From contig BBCS01000001.1 in the NCBI GenBank assembly GCA_001316125.1, positions 186,001-250,000 on the forward strand: DNA of 64,000 nucleotides. Reading direction: 5' to 3'. Origin of the DNA: Vulcanisaeta distributa JCM 11213 (GTDB lineage Archaea; Thermoproteota; Thermoprotei; Thermoproteales; Thermocladiaceae). Below are positions 10,438-20,355 of the stretch, in pieces; position 1 is the first letter of the stretch, and each line of letters starts with the position of its first letter. A program made the position numbers and the translations under genes. The notes beneath the pieces were generated by a model. It worked only from the letters and a program-made list of their open reading frames with translations. It did not search any database and was not told where the DNA came from.

Positions 10438-11872
10438 TTATAAGGTTTTGGTGTCGGGCATTACCGAGACTACTACGTGATAGGGCATGCTATATACCTT
10501 CGCTATCTCGCTCTCTATCTCAGTGGCGACATTATGAGCCTCAGTAACACTCATGCTCTGCGGCAAATATATCAGGATTCGCATGGCACTTATACCCTCA
10601 ACCTCAACAATATTAATATCGCTGACACGACCACCATACTTAGAACAAACAGCATTAACAGCCTTCCTTACCTCATCAATATTTATGGTCCTCTTGTCAG
10701 GCTCTAGATGAATCCAAACTAGGGCATTGGGTATTTCCTGCCTTACTTTGCTTTCCACTTCATTTACAGCCTTATTAATATCACTCAATTTGGCATCGCT
10801 CTTAACGACCATGTGCATACTGACTATTACGCCATTCTGCGACTCCATTATGTTTAACTCATGGATATTAATGATTAACGGGTTCCTAACACTAGCAAGA
10901 GCCCTCTCTACCCTCTCGCGAAGCTCAGGTTCCACGTGAACCATGACTATTGATGGACCAACCTCACGTTTTATTGCGGACTCTACATTATCAGCAATAT
11001 TATGAGCCTCAGCAATACTTAGGTGGTCGGACACCCCCTATCGTTACCTCTATATGCGCCATTGAACCGACCCTCCTAGCCTTAACGTCCTTCACAGAGA
11101 CAACGCCCTGTACTGACTTAGTGACATTAGCGACTCTTCTGATGAGATCCTCAGATGTCCTGTCCATTAGTTCGTCAATTGATGTCCTCATTATACGTGC
11201 GCCAATTACCGAGAAGTAGATGACTATGGCAAAGGCAATTAAAGAGTCAAGCAATGCACTCCACTCATCAAATAACCCAATACTTAGTCTCTCCATTAAT
11301 AATCCAATGATCATAAGGGCGATGACAGAGGTCTCAATAGCAACATCGCTCAGGAAATGATAGGAGTCAGCCTCAAGAGCTCTGCTATTCCACTTAATTG
11401 CCGCCCTCTTTAATGCCCTTGATCTATTTACGTCAATAGCTATTGCTATCGCCATAACAACTATAGCCACTATATCGGGAGTAAATGGTACCCTCATTAT
11501 TATACGCTCAGCGCTCTCATAACCAATGAGTATACTAGCCACGATTATGAATAAGGAACCAAAGAGCCCACCAATACTCTCAGCCTTACCATGACCAAAT
11601 GGATGCTCCTTATCTGGCGGTTTAGAACCGACACTAACGGCTATTAATGTGATTGTTGTTACGAGGATGTCAAGAAACGTGTGCATCGACTCGGCAAGAA
11701 CTGCAAGGGAGTTCGTAAGTAGCCATGCCGTGATGTTCATGGCTGTTATTAACACTGACGCTAGCAATGAAAATAATGCAACTCTCGTCTTCTCGTTACT
11801 CATATACGTGTAAAGACTTCTCATGTTCACCTCACTATCCTGTGAATCACTAATTAACCTATCTTTATGCAT
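10438..11872 (-). CDS. cation diffusion facilitator transporter with extended C-terminal repeats
   Basis: A CDF-family metal exporter (Zn2+, Co2+, Fe2+ or Mn2+ out of the cytoplasm, proton-driven). Six membrane helices span residues ~30-225. Metal-site motifs are HPFGHGKAE and ADSYHFLSD. The cytoplasmic tail is unusually long: after the frame break at ~11035 (G5 on the minus strand where G4 restores TIGVSDHLSIAEAH) it continues for ~200 residues, holding what look like three copies of the usual ~75-residue C-terminal domain. Each copy carries a segment like EAHNIADNVES, VNEVESKV or EAHNVATEIES. It is divergent from a NiCoT-like permease, with a TATA-like box 27-39 bases upstream. Confidence 0.85.
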
Positions 11873-11898
11873 GCTCTAATTCGATAACTAATTCGATA

Positions 11899-11911
11899 TC
11901 AGTTTATAAAG
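11899..11911 (-). promoter_or_regulatory. TATA-like box of the CDF transporter
   Basis: The minus strand reads GCTTTATAAACT, centred about 33 bases upstream of ATG 11872. This is the spacing expected of a leaderless or near-leaderless archaeal transcript. Confidence 0.5.
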
Positions 11912-11927
11912 CTAACTTCGGGGAGAA

Positions 11928-11940
11928 GGGTTTATTAACC
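11928..11940 (+). promoter_or_regulatory. TATA-like box of the NiCoT-like permease
   Basis: GGGTTTATTAACC lies ~28 bases before ATG 11962, fitting a leaderless transcript. It shares the 89-base divergent spacer with the CDF promoter, so one metal-sensing regulator could act on both; no operator palindrome is obvious beyond the box itself. Confidence 0.45.
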
Positions 11941-11961
11941 CCCCACTTTAGGGTAACCCTA

Positions 11962-12959
11962 ATGATAACGAGAACAGTAACAGGCCTAATACAATCGGCA
12001 AACCTGGTATTGCTCACACTAGCCATGATAATACTTGGGCTGGGAATATTTAACATAAACTTCTTACTTCATCCGCCGAATCAATTACCAGTCGTTGAAA
12101 TACTAATAGTATCCCTATTCCTAGGGATGCTCCATGGAATAACGCCTGACGAGCATACATGGCCAATAACCTTCAGCTACGCAGTTGGTGAATATAGCAC
12201 AAAAGGAGGCATGAAGGCAGGTTTCCTATTTTCCCTCGGCTTCACAATACAGAGGGCTTTCCTAACAACGCTGGGTTACATAGGGCTTGCCTACTTCTAC
12301 ATGAAGTATAACCTAGATGGTCCGGTTTACTTCGTAGTTGGGCTGGTTATGGCAATAGCAGGTTCATACATATTAAGGGGTAAGTACATACACTTACCGA
12401 TAGACGTATTACTTGGTGGTCATCAGCACCACACAAATGAGGCTAGGAGAATACCACTCCATGAGGCTCACCCAAGGGAGGTTCCGATAAAGATGACGAT
12501 CGTACATGGATTAATAGCCGGATTCGGCTTTGGTGCCTATGCGTCAATAATAACATTTGTACTGGCTCCACAAATGCCTAGCATTTGGTACGCACCATTG
12601 CCCGGCCTGATGTTTGGGATTGGTACCATGATAATGCAGATAATACTTGGTGCCGTCTTCGGTGGGTTGCTGAGGGCTAAGAAGCTCACGGAGGAGGAGG
12701 TTAAGTATGTTGGTAGGAAGACGGCAGGTATCACACTTTATTATGGAGGTATAGTATTTGCCTTAGTTGGGTTGTTGATAATCTTCCTACCGCAAATTGA
12801 TGCGTGGGCCATAAGCACAGGAATACCAATACCAAACCTGGACGCTATAGATATAGGCTTTTTACTGGTGATCTCGTTGTCGGCATAATTGGGTTATATG
12901 GCATAATAAAGTCCTATAAAGAAGCTATTAAGATTCATAGATTAAATTCCTCAGCATAA
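11962..12959 (+). CDS. NiCoT/UreH-like metal permease with His-rich loop
   Basis: A protein of about 330 residues with seven or eight membrane helices. Residues ~55-64 (LHGITPDEHTW) match the H-x4-D-x-H type signature of nickel/cobalt permeases (HAxDADH in NiCoT). A His-rich loop, GGHQHHTNEARRIPLHEAH, sits between helices at residues ~153-171, and another histidine is in TIVHGLIAGFGFG. The apparent stop at 12888 follows a frame slip near 12868; the last helix (VVGIIGLYGIIKSY) continues to 12959. The divergent CDF exporter supports a metal role. Nickel or cobalt uptake is the best guess, but a TauE-like or UreH-like function cannot be excluded. Confidence 0.6.
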
Positions 12960-12999
12960 AATATGAACTGATGCATTTTAACTTATGAATATCATTAGA

Positions 13000-13563
13000 T
13001 TAGGTCTTTGACTCAGTCTTTATTAATGCCAGAGCCTGGACAACCCTCCTCACAAGCTCAAGATCAGCCTTAACTCTACTATAAACATCATCGGGTATCT
13101 CACCCTTAGCCTTACTATCCTCAAGCTCCTTAATCATACTATCAACTTGGTCTGTGGTTAGTGACGTAACGTCCATTGATCTAAACCAATGCTCCTTAAT
13201 GCCCTTGTCAATCTCGTCAATCTTCGACTTAGCCTCATCATACATATTGGTTAACTTCGTTAGGGTATCTGTTAACTCAGCGGAGGACTTGGAGTACTCA
13301 TCATCATCTATTAAGCCAAGCTCCTTCTTAACCTTAAGCATGTCAAGCTCCTCGCGTATCGAATCAATACTAGCCTTGAGCTCATTAACCCTAAGTGCCA
13401 GGAGTATGTTATCGACATCCCAATTCCTCTTAACATTACTAACTGCTGTCTTATAATCAGACCACATGTTATTTAGTCGTTTTATTTGTTCAGTATAGTT
13501 GTCATACGTCTTATTAATCTGCTTTAGTAACTCCTCGTATATTTTCAGCATTTCCTCACTCAT
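13000..13563 (-). CDS. coiled-coil protein with SHOCT-like motifs (paralogue 2)
   Basis: 187 residues, almost entirely helical with heptads. Two short segments, GLIDDDEYSK (residues ~105) and GEIPDDVYSRVKADLE (~155), have the G-x-I-x-x-x-x-Y/F pattern of SHOCT domains, short modules usually found at protein ends and thought to mediate oligomerisation. It is a paralogue of the gene just upstream: both have a W-[DE]-V opening to the coil, a GLI-D/N-DD-x-Y segment and a closing GxI-x-x-x-x-Y segment. Its ATG overlaps the upstream stop in ATGA, so translation is coupled. The function is unknown; a structural or filament role is possible. Confidence 0.65.
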   Translation of the reverse strand: MSEEMLKIYEELLKQINKTYDNYTEQIKRLNNMWSDYKTAVSNVKRNWDVDNILLALRVNELKASIDSIREELDMLKVKKELGLIDDDEYSKSSAELTDTLTKLTNMYDEAKSKIDEIDKGIKEHWFRSMDVTSLTTDQVDSMIKELEDSKAKGEIPDDVYSRVKADLELVRRVVQALALIKTESKT

Positions 13564-14347
13564 GATATCACCCCCTCAATCTCAGCCTTCAGCTTCTCAT
13601 AAACCTCCTTACTAATCTTACCATCCCTATACATCTCCTCAAGCTTGGCTAGCGACAGCTTAAGCTTGCTAATTTCTGGCGTTACTGTGGTCATTAATAG
13701 TCTCTTATAATGCTGGTTAATTGTTGATTCAACCTCCTGGTATCTAGCATTCAATTCCTTAAGCTTATCACCAATCTTATCAAGCTTCTTCTGAATATTA
13801 TCCCTAAGCTTGTTATACGTATCATCATTAATAAGTCCCATACTCCTCCTAAGCTCAACCTCCTTAAGATCCTCACTATACTTATTATGAATCCTCTCGA
13901 GAATGACCATATACCTCCTCAACTTAGCCTTCTCAACCTCCCAACTCTGCCTCGTCGACTGCACAGAATTCTCATAATCCTTCCACTTATCATTAAGTGT
14001 CTTAGCATTACCCTCAAACCTAGATATTATTGATTCACTACTCCTAATCAACTCATCCTCGGCATCACCGGCAACCTCAACACGTGCAGCAGTTGCGGCA
14101 ATTGGTGCTGCGGTAGCTACCTGCTGAGGTTGCTGCTGGGCTTGCTGTTGTAATGGTTGAACAGTCTGTGAGGCTTAGTCTCAGCCTTTACCTGGGCGCC
14201 TTTGGTTCTCATGTACTGAACATATATTGGACATTCGAAATAATCACCAAAGCAGTACCATTGGAATGGGTTAATTGGTCTCTGTGCATATGTACACACG
14301 TAACCGCTTGCTGTCCTTTCAAGTCCTGGACAAACGGCCCTAGACAT
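13560..14347 (-). CDS. Cys-motif plus coiled-coil protein with SHOCT-like motifs (paralogue 1)
   Basis: About 262 residues after joining two frames near 14165. The N-terminus has four cysteines (residues 6, 18, 32, 39: CPGLE...YVC...WYCFGDYFECP) that could bind a metal. Then comes a Gln/Pro/Ala-rich linker (QPLQQQAQQQPQQ) and a coiled coil of ~160 residues ending in GKISKEVYEKLKAEIE, a SHOCT-like module. It overlaps the next gene by four bases (ATGA). A one-base loss separates the Cys domain from the linker. I do not recognise the family. The layout (metal site, flexible linker, coil) suggests an adaptor or scaffold. Confidence 0.6.
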
Positions 14348-14411
14348 TATTAATAATCCCTGTATTTTAATTGTTTATATATGTTGCGTTGAATGATTTA
14401 TGAAGGAATGG

Positions 14412-15098
14412 TCATGTTACTAATGAATTAAGATAGTCCTGAGGCACGCCAAGGTCTACGTAATTACTGTCGGTTAGGAAAACCATGATCCTCATACCAC
14501 TTTGCCGTAAATACTCAACGTACTTATTCATATCAAGTCGTTCCTTACTTAACTTCTTAATTAACGAGCCCCCCCTCATTATGTATATGCCGGTGACTAT
14601 TGGTAAGGTAATTGCGGGTTTCTCAAGCCAACCCCCCCTGAACTCACCACCTGGGCCGATATCAAGTACGCCGTACCTAGCAGTTAGTCTGTATTTGATT
14701 GAGACTATGGTTACATCGGCATTACTTGATCTATGATAATCAAGTGCCTTTGTTAGAGGTACATCGGTTAATACATCACCATTGATTATAATAACATCAT
14801 CATTATCATTAATAAAATCCCTCACATACCACAACTGCCCTGCAGTACCTAATAATTGATCGGCAATAATGAACTTAATACCAGGTATGGAATCACCTAA
14901 TAATGAAATTACCTTATCAGCCATGTACGCAGTCACTACAATAACGTCATCGTATTTAAGATCTTGCAATCTAACCCAATTCAATATATATTCAATTATT
15001 AAACCATCACGAAGCGGAAGGTAAGGCTTGGGAACCAGGTAAGTAAGTGGTCTAAGTCTCTCGCCGAGCCCTGCCGTTAGGATCACTACCTTGGTCAT
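14412..15098 (-). CDS. sugar-1-phosphate nucleotidylyltransferase
   Basis: 228 residues of the NTP_transferase family, which joins a sugar-1-phosphate to a nucleotide. The signature VVILTAGLGERLRPLTYLVPKPYLP is at the N-terminus: G-x-G-x-R for the nucleotide phosphates, and the PKP lysine. Residues ~100-103 give the metal-binding IINGDVLTD, and EKP occurs at ~160. It is short, with no hexapeptide repeats, unlike the second such enzyme near 40 kb. Two G/C7 tracts (14571, 14632) add residues in RGGSLI and FRGGWLEKP, the latter just before the conserved EKP. It is eight bases downstream of a Cys-rich protein gene, probably in the same operon. The sugar is not determined. Confidence 0.8.
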   Translation of the reverse strand: MTKVVILTAGLGERLRPLTYLVPKPYLPLRDGLIIEYILNWVRLQDLKYDDVIVVTAYMADKVISLLGDSIPGIKFIIADQLLGTAGQLWYVRDFINDNDDVIIINGDVLTDVPLTKALDYHRSSNADVTIVSIKYRLTARYGVLDIGPGGEFRGGWLEKPAITLPIVTGIYIMRGGSLIKKLSKERLDMNKYVEYLRQSGMRIMVFLTDSNYVDLGVPQDYLNSLVT

Positions 15099-15105
15099 TC
15101 ACGGT

Positions 15106-15452
15106 CTACATGTAATCCTTGAGCCCAAGCTTCTTTAAATGCCTATTAATTATTGAGGCTTGCTTATCAAGCTTCTTTGCCTCCTCAACGATATCCCTCT
15201 CCTTGGTCTCCATATTCCTAAGGTCGAGAAGGCACCTACCGTCAGGGGGGGCCATTACGTGAGCCTCACAGACAGCGTATTGACACTTATAGCCAATGCA
15301 GGATCCACCAAACAAGGTGCACTGGGTAATCACCCTATTACCCTGCCTTACAATCTTCAGGCTTTCTTAGCGCACCTAAAGTATTGGAAGTTGCACCAGG
15401 TACCGTCACAGTACTTAGCCTTAACCTGGACATTGACATTAACCTTAGACAC
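15106..15452 (-). CDS. small Cys-rich protein
   Basis: About 115 residues after joining two frames near 15367. It starts at GTG 15452 (SKVNVNVQVKAKYC). There are eight cysteines: three in CDGTWCNFQYFRC, then QC, SC, KC, VC and RC. The spacing suggests two metal sites (zinc or iron-sulphur). The C-terminal 45 residues are a helix ending in KKLGLKDYM. The W-C-x-x-x-YF-x-C pattern resembles the Cys region at the start of the coiled-coil protein at 13.56-14.35 kb, so the two may share a fold. A G7 tract gives APPDG where APDG would be expected. The function is unknown. It is upstream of the nucleotidylyltransferase, probably in one operon. Confidence 0.55.
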
Positions 15453-15486
15453 GGTAATCCCCTAACTCCTATACACAGTGTAGTCA

Positions 15487-16487
15487 CTACATATATAAGT
15501 TTTTTCCATTACTAAATAACTTAGGAATAACCAACCTACTCAATATTTCATTGGCCAACTTAACGTAACCAAGGGATTCAAGGAAATCAATGACCTCATT
15601 TAGCTTAGGTGATGATCTGGCGCCTTTTCTGGTGACCTTGAGCGATGCCGTTGCATTAGCGAAAATGAGCTTGTCTATTGGGTCAAGGTCTAGTACAGAT
15701 GCGACTACGTAAGCTGCGGCAAAGGTGTCACCAGCACCTGTGGTATCTACAGGTGGAACCTTAAACGCATCGGAGTACTTAACCTCACCATCCCTAAGAA
15801 GTAATGCTCCACGTGGACCAAGCGTAACTATCAACTCCCTAACCCTAACCCTACTCGCTATGTTCTCGGCAGCCCTAACAACACTCTCTGAATGACCCAG
15901 TTCCCTCGCCTCAAAGCTATTCATAAACCAAACATCAACGTCACTCATAACATCCCTAATAACGTCAAGCCCCTTCCTAGCCAATGGCGTACCACCATCA
16001 ACCGAGATGGTTAGTCCCATGGACTTTGCAATGCGCTTTGCGGTCTCGATAATCTCGGTCCTACCGAGAGCTACATGGACATGTGAGATGCCATTCATGA
16101 CATCATTGGTAATGTCATTGGGTGTTAATCCAAGGTTAGCTCCTGGATACCTAATCATTCGCTTAGAGCCATCGAGACCCACAATCACAATCACAGTACC
16201 CGTCTTTTCATGGCTGATGCGCTTTATGAATCGGGTATCAACGCCCTCGGTCTCAAGTTCCTTAATTAACATGTCACCGAATTGGTCATTACCCACTGAC
16301 CAAGGAACCTAGAGCCAAGTCCAAGCCTGGCAACCGCCACGGAGAAATTAGCCGCGGAACCCCCCCCACCACCCATGTATGTCTCATATGCATCAATTGA
16401 TTCATCGGGCCTTGGTATTGTGTCGGTCTTAATGTAAATATCTAAGTTCAGGTTACCCATTGACAGTACTACCGCTTGTTTCTTCAC
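15487..16487 (-). CDS. PfkB-family sugar/nucleoside kinase
   Basis: About 333 residues of the ribokinase-like family, which transfers phosphate from ATP to a sugar or nucleoside. N-terminal signature GNLNLDIYIKTDTIP with MGGGGGSAANFSVA; C-terminal signature DTTGAGDTFAAAYV with the catalytic Asp (~15740). A one-base loss near 16290 splits the gene: FLG-(SV)-GNDQFG is the expected join. The C8 tract at 16360 makes five glycines before SAAN, where four are expected. The start is GTG 16487 with a TATA-like box ~25 bases upstream, back to back with the next gene. The substrate is uncertain. Confidence 0.8.
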
Positions 16488-16489
16488 GC

Positions 16490-16517
16490 GTAGCTTTATT
16501 AACTGGGCTTATTAATT
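16490..16517. promoter_or_regulatory. paired divergent TATA-like boxes
   Basis: On the + strand GCTTTATTAAC (~16491-16501) is ~28 bases before GTG 16525. On the minus strand GAATTAATAAGC (~16517-16506) is ~25 bases before GTG 16487. The 37-base spacer therefore holds two head-to-head, leaderless-type promoters that cannot easily be used at the same moment. Confidence 0.45.
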
Positions 16518-16524
16518 CTTAACC

Positions 16525-17066
16525 GTGGATAATGCGGTAGATGTAAAGAGGTTGCTTGAGCTTAGGGATAGGTTGGATAGTAGGATTAAGGAGCTTCAGG
16601 AGGAGCTTGATCTATTGAATGAGGTTAAGAGTGTCATTGATAGTATAATTAAGTCGCAGTCTATAGTTCCGGCTACGGAATTGGTAAGTAAACCGCAGGA
16701 TCTGGGCAGGCTGGTTGAGACTAGGGAGATTAGGTCAAGGTTGGTAATGAATTGCTGGGTACCGTTGAGATTTATGAGAATGGAATGAGTATTAAGCCGA
16801 TAAAGCCCTTCAATAAGGATAACACGGCCTTCAGGAGGTTCTTTAGGGATAAGATACTTGAGGGTTTTAAGCAGGAGGATGACAAGTTGGTTAAGGACGG
16901 TCAATTAAGGCGTGAGGAGGCCTTCAATTATGAGGTTAGGCTTGATGGTGATAACGTAGTCGGTGTAGTCATTAGGAATTATAGGAGTGATGAGAGGCTT
17001 AGGGAAATAATTAGGGCGGCAAGGTGGATGTTAGAAAGGGTATTGAAGGAGGAGGGTGGTGAGTAA
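16525..17066 (+). CDS. conserved archaeal hypothetical protein, coiled-coil N-terminus
   Basis: About 180 residues once two frames are joined near 16745. It starts at GTG 16525. Residues 1-45 are a coiled coil (LLELRDRLDSRIKELQEELD), then a linker, then an alpha/beta domain (GTVEIYENGMSIKP... VVGVVIRNYRSDERLREI) ending in an amphipathic helix. I do not recognise a named domain. It ends four bases from the convergent DNA ligase gene. A DNA-related role is only a guess from that position. Confidence 0.55.
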
Positions 17067-17070
17067 ACGG

Positions 17071-18905
17071 TTACGGGTTAGCGCCCTCCTCAATCTTTAC
17101 CTTCTTCTGCTCCTTATACATTTCGAGTATCTCATCAACCGTTGTGGCCTGCTCGGGCGACTTATCGGTCCTATAACGTCCAGTGAACCTTGGGAACCTA
17201 ATGGCTAGTCCAACATCAGGCCTAATGGCACCCATACAACAGGTATGGAGTGGCTTAGAGTTATTTCCGCGCCAATTATTTCAAGGACCACGGCTGGTAC
17301 AAACCACACATCAGGCTCCATCTTAGAGACAACCCTTGGATGCCTATGCGGTATCCTATATGGATCAAGCATCTGCTTTAGCTTCACGAGATCCTCATCA
17401 GTAAATCCACTACCAACCTTACTCACCGTGTAAAACTGGTCAGTCTTAGGGTCATAGGCAGCAATAAGCAGCGCGCCGTACGTGCCCGCCCTCTTACCAC
17501 GACCCCCCCAGAAGGCACCAACAACCACCAGGTCCAGAGTATCCGTCAACTCACTCCTATAGTCACGCTTATACTTAATCCAGAGCCAGCCCCTGGCTCC
17601 CATTTCGTATATCGAGTCAGCCTTAATGGACTTACACATAACTCCCTCACAACCATCACTTATCGCCTCATGGAAGAATTTATCAAGTTCCTCGGCATCA
17701 TTTATTATCCTCCACGTTGCCAAATGAACATACTCACTAGGCTTAAGGACTTCTAACAACTTCCTCTTCCTATCAATGAGCGGTAAGTTTGTTAAGTCCT
17801 GGCCGTCGACGTACATAATATCGAACAGAAATATATTGACTGGGTACTCCTTCATTGCCTCCTTAATATCATGTTTTCTCTTCCTATGCATCAACTCCTG
17901 GAAGGGCCTGAACTCGCCCGTATCTGGGTCTATGGCGATTATCTCACCCTCAACTATGAACTCCTTCGCATCAATAGCCTCCTTAACATACTCAGCAACA
18001 TCTGGATATGCATGCGTTATGTTCTCGAGTCTCCTGCTGAATATCCTAACTTCACCATCTTTAGTCTTGTGAACTTGGGCCCTCTCACCATCATACTTAT
18101 ACTCAACCATGGCAATGCCGCCTAGCTTAGCCAGTATCTCGGCAGGTGTGCTTAATCTCTCGGCGAGCATTGGTTGTATCGGCACACCAGGTGTTACATG
18201 TATTTTGGCTAAGGCGTCCTGACCTTCCTGAGCGACCATCTTGGCTATGTAACCGAGGTCTGGGTAAATGTGGTAAGCTCTCTCGAGGGCCTCCCTAGGC
18301 ACTTTATACGCATCTGACAAAGCATCAAGTATTGTCATATCAGCAACGCCAAGCCTCAACCTACCAATCACGAACCTGGCAATATACTTAGCCTCCTCGG
18401 GTTTAGCCCTTGAGAATAAATACGTGAGGAGCTTAACCTTCGTATCCTGAGCACCCTCACCACTCGCCCTGGCTATTGACATCAACGTATCATAGACCTT
18501 ACCCATCGTCAACTCCTCACCACCCCCCCCACCACCAAAGAACTCAAGTATTGACTTACCACCACCCTGCTGCGGCTTACTACTCATTATTCTCCTGGCG
18601 GTCTCACCAACATCCCCCCCAAGTCTCTTATAGAGGTCCTCGACCTGCTTAACGGGTGTACCGGTGGCGTTGGCTATGGCTCTGAAGGTAAGCTTCTCAG
18701 CAACACCGAGCTCCACACCTTCCCAATCAGGCCTTAATTGACCGAGTATGAAGTAAACGACCTTATCAATAACGTTGGGCGGGGGGGTCTTCTTGAGGAG
18801 TGATGAGAGTAACTTAGCCATGACGGTCCTCTGAGTAGTCGCCTCAATACTCTCGAGTGCCTTCACTACATCGATGAATCTAATGTCATTACTGCCTGTA
18901 GACAT
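17071..18905 (-). CDS. lig: ATP-dependent DNA ligase
   Basis: About 611 residues, the usual length of archaeal replicative ligases. The DNA-binding domain (1-~230) is followed by the adenylation motif [12 protein letters not shown] with the AMP-accepting lysine, then [28 protein letters not shown] and WIKYKRDY (motifs III-V), and an OB-fold with [17 protein letters not shown]. The ORF seems to stop at 17205 but continues in the next frame through [23 protein letters not shown] to TAA 17071; that RFPRF-x-R stretch is conserved in the family. Long tracts at 17512, 18532, 18614 and 18780 each add a residue; the first gives WGGRGKRAG instead of WGRGKRAG. The start is ATG 18905. Confidence 0.92.
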
Positions 18906-18984
18906 CAACTTACACACTTTATAAGAGATTAATTAAACCACCGCTCCGTAATACCCTAAGAATAAGGTTGATTAGGTAGGGCAT

Positions 18985-18998
18985 TAAAGCTTTAATAG
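18985..18998 (+). promoter_or_regulatory. TATA-like box of glyA
   Basis: AAAGCTTTAATAG is centred ~28 bases before ATG 19020, compatible with a leaderless transcript for the glyA-mptE unit. Confidence 0.45.
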
Positions 18999-19019
18999 AT
19001 TATCGTTAAACCTTAGTAA

Positions 19020-20323
19020 ATGCCATTAGACCTGGACTCGGTATTGAACGATGTATTAAATATAGTGAAGGTGCATAATAAATGGCGTAGGTTAGAGACG
19101 ATAAACCTCATACCTAGCGAAAATGTGATGTCGCCGTTGGCTGAGTATATTTACCTGAACGATATGGAGGCAGATACGCTGAAGGCACGCTGGGTAGTAG
19201 GTATTACCAAGGAACTAAGTACATCGATAAGCTTGAGGGTCTCCTCGCAAACTTAATGGGTGAGCTGTTTCATGCGAAGTTTGTCGATATTAGGCCCATT
19301 TCAGGTACCATAGCCAATGCAGCGGTCTATGCAGCATTGACGCAGCCTGGCGATACGATAATGTCGGTACCACTTAACTCTGGAGGTCATATAAGTCATA
19401 AAACAACGGGTGCACCTGGAATTTTCAAGTTGAAGGTTGTGGATCTGCCCTGGGATAATGATGAGTTTAACGTTGATGTTGATGAAAGTATTAAGTTAAT
19501 TAGGGAGGTTAAGCCGAAGATCGTTATACTCGGCGGTTCTGTATATCTGTTTCCGCATCCCGTTAAGGAGCTCCTTGAGGCTGTTCACGAGGTCAATGCG
19601 GTGCTACTTCACGATTCGGCCCACGTACTTGGTTTAATCGCTGGTGGGGCATTTCCGAATCCACTTGACCTTGGTGCTGATGTTATGACATCATCGACGC
19701 ATAAAACATTTCCGGGTCCCCCCCAGGGTGGTGTTGTCTTCACTAATAGGGAGGACCTATTTAAGGTGATTCAAAGGGCGGTATTTCCTGGGCTTACCTC
19801 GAATTATCACCACCATAGGTATGCCGCGACTGCAGTAACGGCAGTCGAAATGATGAAGTTCGGTAAGGCATACGCAGGGCAAGTCGTTGATAATGCAAGA
19901 GCATTAGCTGAGGAATTACATGCATTGGGGGGGTTCAAGGTCGTTGCCGAGAATAAGGGGGGGTTCACGAGGACTCACCAGGTACTTATTGACGTATCCA
20001 ATGTTGGTGGTGGCACTAAATCAGCGGTATTACTTGAGGAGGCAAACATAATTGTGAATAAGAATGCTCTCCCCCCCTGGGACAAGGGCTTCAGGGATCC
20101 AAGTGGTCTTAGGCTTGGCGTTCAGGAGATGACTAGGTTTGGCATGGGTAAGGATGAAATGAGGGTTATTGCGGAGTTCATGGCACGTGTCCTCATAAGG
20201 AAGGAAGATCCCAGCAGCATTAAGAAGGAAGTTATTGAGTTTAGGAGGGAGTTTACTCAGGTTAGGTATGGTTTAACGCCGAGGGATATTGGTATTGATG
20301 TCAACATAAGCATGTTAATGTAG
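19020..20323 (+). CDS. glyA: serine hydroxymethyltransferase
   Basis: About 434 residues. A PLP enzyme that moves the one-carbon unit of serine onto a pterin (in archaea a methanopterin-type carrier), giving glycine. Visible are [11 protein letters not shown], the YYQGTKYID region, [12 protein letters not shown] and the PLP-lysine motif [11 protein letters not shown] frame break near 19195 has removed roughly five residues of the usual RYAEG...YYQG segment. At 19718-19724 a C7 tract turns the invariant GPQGG into GPPQGG. G7 tracts at 19926 and 19957 give LGGFKV and KGGFTRTHQ. It is 32 bases upstream of mptE; both act on pterin-linked one-carbon metabolism. Confidence 0.9.
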
Positions 20324-20355
20324 CGAGTCAATGTAATTTTAAACGTAGAATTGCC

